A DNA stretch of 64,000 bases. Source: Agrostemma githago. Lineage: Eukaryota; Streptophyta; Magnoliopsida; Caryophyllales; Caryophyllaceae. The translations under genes and the position numbers were made by a program. Location: contig OY288246.1 of assembly GCA_958450325.1 (NCBI GenBank), positions 41,221,619 to 41,285,618 of the forward strand. The letters run 5' to 3'. This document shows, in pieces, positions 57,203 through 64,000 of the stretch. Positions within the stretch are counted from its first letter, which is position 1. Every line of letters begins with the position of its first letter. The notes beneath the pieces are model-generated. The model was not told the DNA's origin and did not search any database. It worked only from the letters and a program-made list of their open reading frames with translations.

Positions 57203-57537
57203 AATTGATCAATCAATCAATATACTATATAATTAAAGGAGACTTTTTTTTTATTTTACAATCAATATTAACTATATTATTATCATTTTATTTTCGGGTT
57301 TTGAGTAAATATGAGGTTAGAAGAAGACTTCTTTAGTCTAACCTAAGACGGATTTTGAGTGAAAATATACTAATTACTAATTACATTACGATAATTGCTA
57401 TACGCTACACGGGTAATATGTCATCTTATATATAACAATAACAATAATGCATAGGCTTAAAATTGATTGATTATGTAACACGTAAAGATGATTATCATTA
57501 TATTGAGTAAATTGATTATTATTAGTAATAGTATAAA
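57203..57537. other. AT-rich DNA, no gene
   Basis: TATACTATATAATTAAAGG then AGACTTTTTTTT (57220-57249) resembles a Helitron 5' region, but no matching 3' end is seen. Confidence 0.35.
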
Positions 57538-59658
57538 TGTAACAGCCCTAAATTTTCGCGACCAAAATAAAAGAATAAAACCGGAAAATTTAAAGTCGTT
57601 ACTCCGCACTTAGCTCACAAGGCCAAATGCAAGGCTAAAGAATAGGATAAGAATTAAAAAGAAATATAAATCCGATAAATAATTAAATGAAAACGTTGCA
57701 GCGGAAGACTTAAGTCCCACAAAATCCAAAACGGTTTAAAACAACTTCAAACCAAAATTCAACGTAAATATAAATAGTTCGGAGGTAAATGTTAAATAAT
57801 GAAATCCTTCCTCGCTCAGCATCCCGAACCAAAATGCACACATGCAGCATATTATGTGTACCTATCAACTACACCTAAAACACAAATAAGTACAGGTTCC
57901 AGCGGGGGAACGACCCAAAACAACAGGACGTCAGCAAAGTTGAGTAAAATATATTATAATGAAAACGTAACACAATAATTATAATTTATAGTAAACTAAA
58001 ATCAGAGTTAAATACCACCATCTCGATACCAAACCAAAATACTGTGAAAACGGTAGTTAAAACCAAAACTAACCAAAATATATTGTCACCACCTGTGTGC
58101 CAAGGTCCTACCCTTTTGCACGTTCAAGAGGTACCACCAATGCTTAGCTAGACTTGTTATAGTGTGCACTACTCACATTTGAGCAGTCAGTAGGATGAGG
58201 CTGCCAAAAGAGAAAGTCTAACTACCTAGCAAGTGGGGGCCGAAAAATCCAACTTAACACAACTCGGGCCAGGAGTTCAGTTTTGGGACGAAATCCCAGG
58301 GACGTCTCAGAGGCACCTTAACCTCATTGACCAACAGAGCTCCCAGAGTCTGTTATAACCACCAAAAATTATCCCAAAATAATACCAATATGTGACTTGT
58401 GTCACAAAGTTCCAATATCCAAAATATCACAAGAATACCATAAAAATTCACAATTGATAAAATAATTATAAAATCGTTTCCAAAAATATAATTTATACCG
58501 AACATGCTCTTTACTTAAAGGTGAAAAGGTTAAAATGTCCTTACCTCTCGAGACGGTCAATCCAAGCTAATACTAATCCAAAAATTCTTTCTCCTCGAAT
58601 CCACAAGCTACGAATAATATAAACTGATTTAATGATCTATAGCTAAAGTAGACTCGAGCCTAACTTAATATATCAATCTTCTATCATACCAATTACCAAG
58701 TCGTTAAATTTTCACCCCAAAACTAATTTACTCAATACTCAAATTCTAGAGACAACGGATTTTGGACACACCCCCTTCAAAAGTAAATTCCTGATATCAC
58801 CTTATTAAATTCTTAATATCTCATTATTAAAACAATTAACTAAAACCCATGATCAAAAATTCTAAATCTAGCAAGACCATCACGTGTGACTAGCAACTAC
58901 AACTTGCATTACAATGTCGTCACCCTTACACCATCAATTTCCTTTACTCATTGTTCACCTGCTACTCATCCCTAGCCAAATCTCATCATCTTTGATGTAC
59001 TACCTCCGTAATAAATAAAACAATTAACCGTCACACTAATCATCCAGTTCCTAATCACAACACGGTTACTAACCACAAGAGAATACAATAACAATCGAAA
59101 TAAGCCCAAACCGACTCCTATAAACAAATTGTTTGACACAAAGTCTCTTAATCCCGACCCATGATATTTAAAATAAAATCGATTTATAAAATAGCACAAA
59201 ACAAGATTTAAATAAACTGGGATTAGAAAGAGTGGAACACTTACAATTATTCTCATATTGAAAGAAGGAAAAGAAACAATCGAATGAAATCGGAGGTGAT
59301 TGCTAAATCCGTAACCGATGACAAAGTGGTGCTGCACAGCAGCTTTAGGGAATTGGGGGAAATTTAAGAATTTGATGGGAAAATAAAGGAGGTGACGGGT
59401 GGGGTTTAAATAGATTAGGCCTTTTCCTTTTTTTTATTCTTTCCTTATTGTGTTTGACTCAAAATCAAATCTGATACAAAGTCGGTTTATAAAATAACGT
59501 TCCACTTTAAGAAAAATCAAAACGATTTATTATAAAACGACCCAAAGTACTTTCATTTTATGACGACATTATTTTTTTTTTCAATTTAAAAACCCGATTT
59601 AAATAAAATTAGAAAAGTCAAGCTTTATAATTGACTCATAAAATAATGGGGTGTTACA
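57538..59658. mobile_element. Solo LTR-like element, 2.1 kb
   Basis: 2,121 bp, TGTAACAGCCC to GGGGTGTTACA, exact duplication ATAAA (57533-57537 and 59659-59663). No coding sequence and no second LTR. The ends and the GCAGCGGAAGAC motif near the start resemble the 3.6-kb element at 26956-30571, so the two may be distant relatives. Confidence 0.87.
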
Positions 59659-60302
59659 ATAAAATAATAAATTTTGATTGAAAATAGAATTCATACTTCT
59701 AACCTTACAAGACATAATTTTTTTTAATGTACATAATTTTTTTAAATAACTTTAAGCATGTCGGATCAAAATACTGAATCCGGGTCGGTTTAATTATGGG
59801 TCGTATTATATAGGTCCAAAATGGGTTATGGTCAGAATACAGATAGTTTCGTATGTCGATTTTTTTACCTCTTTTTATTTATTTTAATAGTACTTCATAT
59901 TATTTGTATACTCCTTAATTATGATGTTATATTTCAATTATTTAAACTAATATTCATCACACGGACTTTATATTTCAGAAAAATTTTAAAATTCTTTTAT
60001 AATTAAAAGATGAAAAATTAAATTGAATATTAGTTTATATTTTTAATTAAAATATCGAGTGATAGATCAAGATTTAGAGATCTTGACTCTTGACCTACCA
60101 AAAAACGAGTTGCGCATGTCGGGTCAGGTTTTGTATTATAGCAATGTTGAGTACTATTTAACACGAGAACACAACTTTTGTCTCCTATGTGCAACTGTAC
60201 AGGAGGGTAAGTTAATAAAAATGCTAGATGATTTAAGTTAAGACTAGACATAAAATTATATTCAAATAAAAGAATAATATATACGGAGTAATAATTAATT
60301 TC
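59659..60302. other. AT-rich DNA without a recognised gene
   Basis: No supported feature. Confidence 0.5.
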
Positions 60303-60500
60303 TCCCTTCATTTTTTTTATTAACTCCATATGGATTTGGTACAAATTTTTTTAAAAATGTGAAAAGGTAAGAGGAAATTGGTGATATAGTGTATGTGATG
60401 AGAGAAAAATATTAATTAATAAACATCCATATGAAGAAATGAGGCTAACTAAAAAAACCCCTAAGAGAAAATGGGGCTAAATCAAAAAAATGGAGGGAGT
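60303..60500. mobile_element. Possible Stowaway-like MITE
   Basis: CTCCCTTCATTTTTTTTATT at the left and, read from the right, CTCCCTCCATTTTTTTGATT form inverted ends of about 20 bp. The target TA is clear only at the right, where the Tat LTR begins at once (60502). Confidence 0.55.
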
Positions 60501-61276
60501 ATGTGGACATGACATAGGTCCACCAAGACGCGGCCACGCGCGGGTTTGGGGCGGTGAATGAATCTCATCTGAGATGGATCTCGGGTTGAAATTTAAATCG
60601 AAGTTGGAGTCGTCACCGAACTTTGTGGGAGTTCGGGCCCATTCGAACTCACTCTATATCGTAGTGGGCCGTGCACAGAGTACGGCCCATTCCGATTTCA
60701 GAGTTTATGGGGTTCGTCCCTTTGCATTGCTATACCGATACCGACGTTTTCGGTTATCGTGTATTGAATGACTCTCGTGCGCCAATGGTTTCGGACATCC
60801 GGAAACCACGATTCTGAGTAAGGGGTGAGGGTACGTGTTGGGAAGTTCACAAAGAGCACCCAACCCCGCCCGCACTTAGCGGCCTCTACTAAGATATCGC
60901 TCAATTTTAGAATACGCCCGTTAGTAATTCGGTTGAAATGTTATGCAAACAGTATTTTGGCTAAACATGTGAAGATTTGAATAAGTTGCTACGTCGATTT
61001 AATGCATCTAAACGAACGTCAAAGTTATTTTAGCATGTGAGGTTCGTTTTAGTACAATAAAACAAACAACAAAAATAAAATGCAAAGACAGAAACAATTG
61101 AGTTAGTAACGATAATAACGGTTTGTAAATAGTCTAGAATGATATAAAAGATATGATGCATGGTTTTGAAAAGAGTAGGATACGTGATGGACTGACACGT
61201 GTTGACCGAAGTCATAAAAACATTTGATAAGGCTTGAAATATGTTGAAGGGCTCACGTTTGGTGCGTGAATGAGGC

Positions 61277-61383
61277 CACTCGGCCGAGTCATGGGGAGAC
61301 TCGGTCAAGTGCCCTCTTTAGAAACCTTCTGCCAATTTTTTGGGGCGCCACTCGATCGAGTGGGCTAAGCACTCGATCGAGTG
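61277..61383. repeat. Palindrome pairs in LTR, cluster 1
   Basis: Pairs at 61277-61290 with 61298-61311 and at 61349-61362 with 61370-61383. The second pair is perfect CACTCGATCGAGTG. Centre-to-centre spacing is 21 bp in both. Confidence 0.92.
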
Positions 61384-62026
61384 CCCCTTGTACGAGCGAC
61401 AGCTCGTTTTGCAATTTTGCATTGATTTCGAAATTGCTTTTATCTTTTGAAAATCGATAATTTTGCTAAGTCGTGTAAAAATATGATACGATTTATACTT
61501 GACTTAATTATCGATACTCGTCATATTCGATATTTGATTACGGAATCAATATCCAATTTTTAGAGCGATTTTTTAAAAAAAAAACGTTTATAAGACGTTT
61601 TAAAACTGAGTTATTTCTTTTAGACATGATATTTAACTATGGAGTCGATATCGCATCTTAAGAATAGAAAACATTTTTATTTGTTTGATTAGAGCGAAAA
61701 ATTGATTCCCTCCGCGGCACGACATCGTAACTAATCTTACGGACTGTGTGATGTTCGATTAGCATCAATAGGTTTCGTTCTAACCTTAAAAAGAAGATCT
61801 AGTACACCTAATGATAAATTTCCGCGATCACTCTGGGCCCTTGAGTGTTTAGGGCGGTGCTCCTCGAAAGGGTGCCACCTCTGTTACCACTCGTAAAGGG
61901 ATTAGGAAGATCTTAGAACGGGATTTATCTTTAGGTATACTCGATGTGAATTTATTTAGATAAATCGATTGTATGTGCGTTAATTAGAAATAAAAGAGAA
62001 AAAAACAAAAAGAAGAAGAAGATGAC

Positions 62027-62090
<64 letters not shown>
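62027..62090 (+). repeat. GA microsatellite
   Basis: (GA)n with few interruptions inside the LTR. Confidence 0.93.
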
Positions 62091-62091
<1 letters not shown>

Positions 62092-62500
62092 GTGATGAGA
62101 GGGAGGAAGAGAGAAGAGAGAAAAGTCGGGATTGAACTTGCACCCTCAACCTACATGCTTTGAATTCTCGGAACGGGGCTCGTCTAGTTGTGGCTAGGCA
62201 CGGGAGCTTCGAGGTTATGTAGGAGAGTTATGGTGGTTTAGATGTAGAGGGTTTAAGGTGTGTAGAATTGTCGTTGTAAAGGTTGTAAAAATTGTGTGTA
62301 TCGTGTGTATACAATCTATTCCTCTTTTATTATGTTGAGGAGGTGGGGTATTTATTGGAAAATACCCCGGCTTCGGATAGAGAATGCCCGGTCTTAGGAT
62401 AAGAGAAATATCGGCTTTGGATAAGAAAATCTTGTTTTGGATGGAAGGAAATACCCGGTTTGGATAGGAAGCAATTCCGGTTTTGGATGAAAAAGGAAGT

Positions 62501-62609
62501 CACTCGATCGAGTGGTGTATGGCACTCGATCGAGTGCCCGGTCTGACACTGGTTCCCGTGGCTTTTATGAGCCTACTCTGCCGAGTGGGCTGGTCCACTC
62601 CATTGAGTG
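62501..62609. repeat. Palindrome pairs in LTR, cluster 2
   Basis: Pairs at 62501-62514 with 62523-62536 (perfect CACTCGATCGAGTG) and at 62574-62587 with 62596-62609 (degenerate). Centre spacing is 22 bp in both. Confidence 0.92.
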
Positions 62610-63027
62610 GGTCTGGTTGGGTGGAGGTCTCTTTTAGAGATAGAATTTTATCTCTACGGGGTTGCTTAATCTTTTTGTAGTTGATTTTTTGTGCAGTCTT
62701 TGACTTCGAGTCAGATTTTCGAAGTGGCGTGACTGATATTTATGCCTTGGAAATGCCTTTGACCAGGGTTTTACCCGGTCGCTAAAAGACGATTTTGCCC
62801 TTCGTGTCGGTTTTGACCCAAATTAGTCTTATTTGATTGGAAATGACCCACTGGGCCTGGATTTGAGGTTAGTTTTGTGAGATTTGTACTTCGTAAAAAG
62901 CCCAAGCCAAATACTAACAATTTTGAGCCCATATTCGAGTATGTCAAAGCACGTTTGCGTCTGATCATCATCGGGTGTTTGTCGGAAACAGTTATAGACA
63001 CCTGGCAGCCAAATGTGGTTGTCTACA

Positions 63028-63042
63028 AAGCCCCCACTCTGA
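63028..63042 (-). other. Polypurine tract of the second Tat element
   Basis: The minus strand reads AGAGTGGGGGCTT just before the LTR, with the upstream context CCAAGCCTCAGTC shared with 40410-40423. Confidence 0.82.
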
Positions 63043-63601
63043 CTGAGGCTTGGACAAGGCGAAAATCAGAGTAGCTACCAGGCCAATCAAGGATTAAGAC
63101 CCGGTAGACTTCCAATCGGGTCGTCTATAGTCCATTAGACTCGCGTGAAAGGGCTCTCCAGCCATAAAATAGAAATCATACCTGAGTTGGTGTTGATAGC
63201 TCCGTGGGGAGTCGGACTTGCCTTCGAAGTCCTGGCTGTACCTGTATGTAGGTACATCCCGTGTTGTTTTTAGGAGAAATACCGCCTTGGGCTTTCCGTT
63301 GGGGAGTTTAGTAAGTTGCGCGGGCCTGCTTCTGAAGCCTTGAGTCGTACCTGTGTACAGTTACATAAAGTTTTGCATGCAACATTTAGGTAAAAAATGA
63401 CTCACGCTAGGGAATAAAAATTTTGAAATTTTTGGATTTTTAGAATTTTTGAAAATCTGGCAAGTTTGACTTTGAAAAGGAATTGGAATGCTCGGGATAG
63501 CTTTATTCCTGTACTGATGAGGAAACTGAGATCGGGCCTGTATGCCTAGATCCGTTCGGATTAAGGAATTCTAAAGGTAGGAGGATTATAGGGCTTGGTG
63601 T

Positions 63602-63609
63602 TATAAATA
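63602..63609 (+). promoter_or_regulatory. TATA box of the opposite-strand gene in the second Tat element
   Basis: TATAAATA in GTTATAAATACCCATC, 90 bp before the ATG at 63699, followed by a CT/CA-rich leader (CTTCTTCTTAACAAAAG). Confidence 0.65.
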
Positions 63610-63698
63610 CCCATCTCCTGTTTTAGTTTTTTCACAACTCCCACAATTCTCTTCTTCTTAACAAAAGTGAAACCTTATCTTCTTCAAGAAATCTAGCC

Positions 63699-64000
63699 AT
63701 GGGAATTGAATGCTTGACCGCGATGTTGCAAGATTGGTCCCGTCACTTTAGGGACGTAGATAAAGTAGCTCTGAATCAGGCGGGTATTACTCAGCTGTTC
63801 ACGATCCGTCAGATGCAGGTGGATAGTTACTTTCTCGATGCATGTCTATCCTACTGGGATGACACATATCACGTTTTCGCCCTTTCTCGGGGAGAGATTT
63901 TTCCTATACTCGAGGAAATCGCTGCTGTAGGAGGATGGAACCCCTTGCTTTGTCCTGCTGTCCCGTTTTCAGTTCATGACCCAAGGAGGAAACTACGGGA
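63699..64000 (+). CDS. Plant-mobile-domain ORF, opposite to the second Tat element (partial)
   Basis: The ATG at 63699 in the strong context GCCATGG opens a frame with no stop to the window edge (about 100 codons). Sequence such as YWDDTYHVFALSRGEIFP and LEEIAAVGGW aligns with FWDPKYHVFAFPGGKV and EEIDAIGGW of the antisense gene at 33862-35147. It shows the N-terminal part of a plant mobile domain. The direction is opposite to the host element, and it starts about 670 bp from the LTR. The function is unknown to me. Members of this domain family act in nuclear silencing-related proteins or are spread as cargo by transposons. Confidence 0.78.
   Translation, partial: MGIECLTAMLQDWSRHFRDVDKVALNQAGITQLFTIRQMQVDSYFLDACLSYWDDTYHVFALSRGEIFPILEEIAAVGGWNPLLCPAVPFSVHDPRRKLR

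Larger units (their letters stand above)
60502..63027 (-). repeat. 3' LTR of the second Tat element
   Basis: 2,526 bp, TGTAGACAACC to GTCCACA on the minus strand, the same last bases as the first Tat LTR. It has a possible TATA-like ATAAATAC at 62347-62354, a (GA)n run at 62027-62090, and four pairs of CACTCGATCGAGTG-type palindromes. Confidence 0.87.
60502..64000 (-). mobile_element. Second Tat-type LTR retrotransposon, 3' end
   Basis: Reading on the minus strand: internal region (from the right edge to 63028), polypurine tract, then the 3' LTR (63027-60502). The LTR begins TGTAGACAACC and shares a 60-bp conserved block with the LTRs of the first Tat element. The rest of the element lies beyond base 64000, so its flanking duplication (GAGTA expected) cannot be tested. 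Confidence 0.88.

Noticed and set aside
57220..57420. Second Helitron
   Set aside because: A 5'-like sequence is present, but there is no hairpin with a terminal CTAGT.

Overview
This is plant nuclear DNA, probably from a eudicot. Caryophyllaceae is a guess from the mix of retroelement families. I see no intact single-copy host gene. Nearly the whole window is a nest of transposable elements. The boundaries of eight of them are fixed by target-site duplications (TSDs) that I read directly.

Layout. 1-6509 (- strand): an Athila-type LTR retrotransposon without pol (copy 1), with its 3' end off the window. Its gag-like ORF is split by a complete Cassandra TRIM at 3783-4513 that carries 5S rRNA sequence in its LTRs (TSD AAGAG). 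6510-11639: decayed DNA ending in a CACTA-type terminus, holding a Stowaway MITE, a Helitron 3' end and a gene-leader-like stretch. 11640-17153: the 3' part of LINE C, followed directly by 5'-truncated LINE A. 17154-56727: LINE B, interrupted in ORF1 by a 34.5-kb insertion.

That insertion (17206-51687, TSD CTAGG) is a Tat/Ogre/Retand-type Ty3-gypsy element with 2.18-kb LTRs. It has a long gag, only the RNase H and integrase part of pol, and antisense genes of plant-mobile-domain type. It has itself been hit four times: by a hAT transposon (21431-25840, TSD GCCGACAT, which holds a LINE fragment), by a 3.6-kb solo LTR or LARD-like element (26956-30571, TSD TCCCA), by a 1.6-kb solo LTR (36226-37829, TSD AGCCT), and by a second Athila-type element (copy 2, 41390-50458, TSD GGGCA) that splits its 3' LTR. 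Copy 2 keeps gag and protease but has no pol.

56728-60501 holds AT-rich DNA, an inverted repeat, another solo-LTR-like element (57538-59658, TSD ATAAA) and a MITE-like unit. 60502-64000 is the 3' LTR and internal end of a second Tat-type element on the - strand. It carries the start of a plant-mobile-domain ORF on the opposite strand.

Order of events (inference): LINEs C, A and B accumulated in a chain at AAT-rich tails. The Tat element then entered LINE B, and hAT, the two solo LTRs and Athila copy 2 entered the Tat element. Separately, CACTA-type DNA interrupted LINE C, Athila copy 1 entered that DNA, and Cassandra entered copy 1.

The most interesting signals are: (1) antisense genes inside two different Tat elements, each with its own TATA box shortly before the ATG; (2) arrays of short palindromes spaced about 20 bp apart in both the Athila-type and Tat-type elements; (3) an Athila family that has lost pol in graded steps; (4) an ATGA stop/start overlap between ORF1 and ORF2 in two LINEs.
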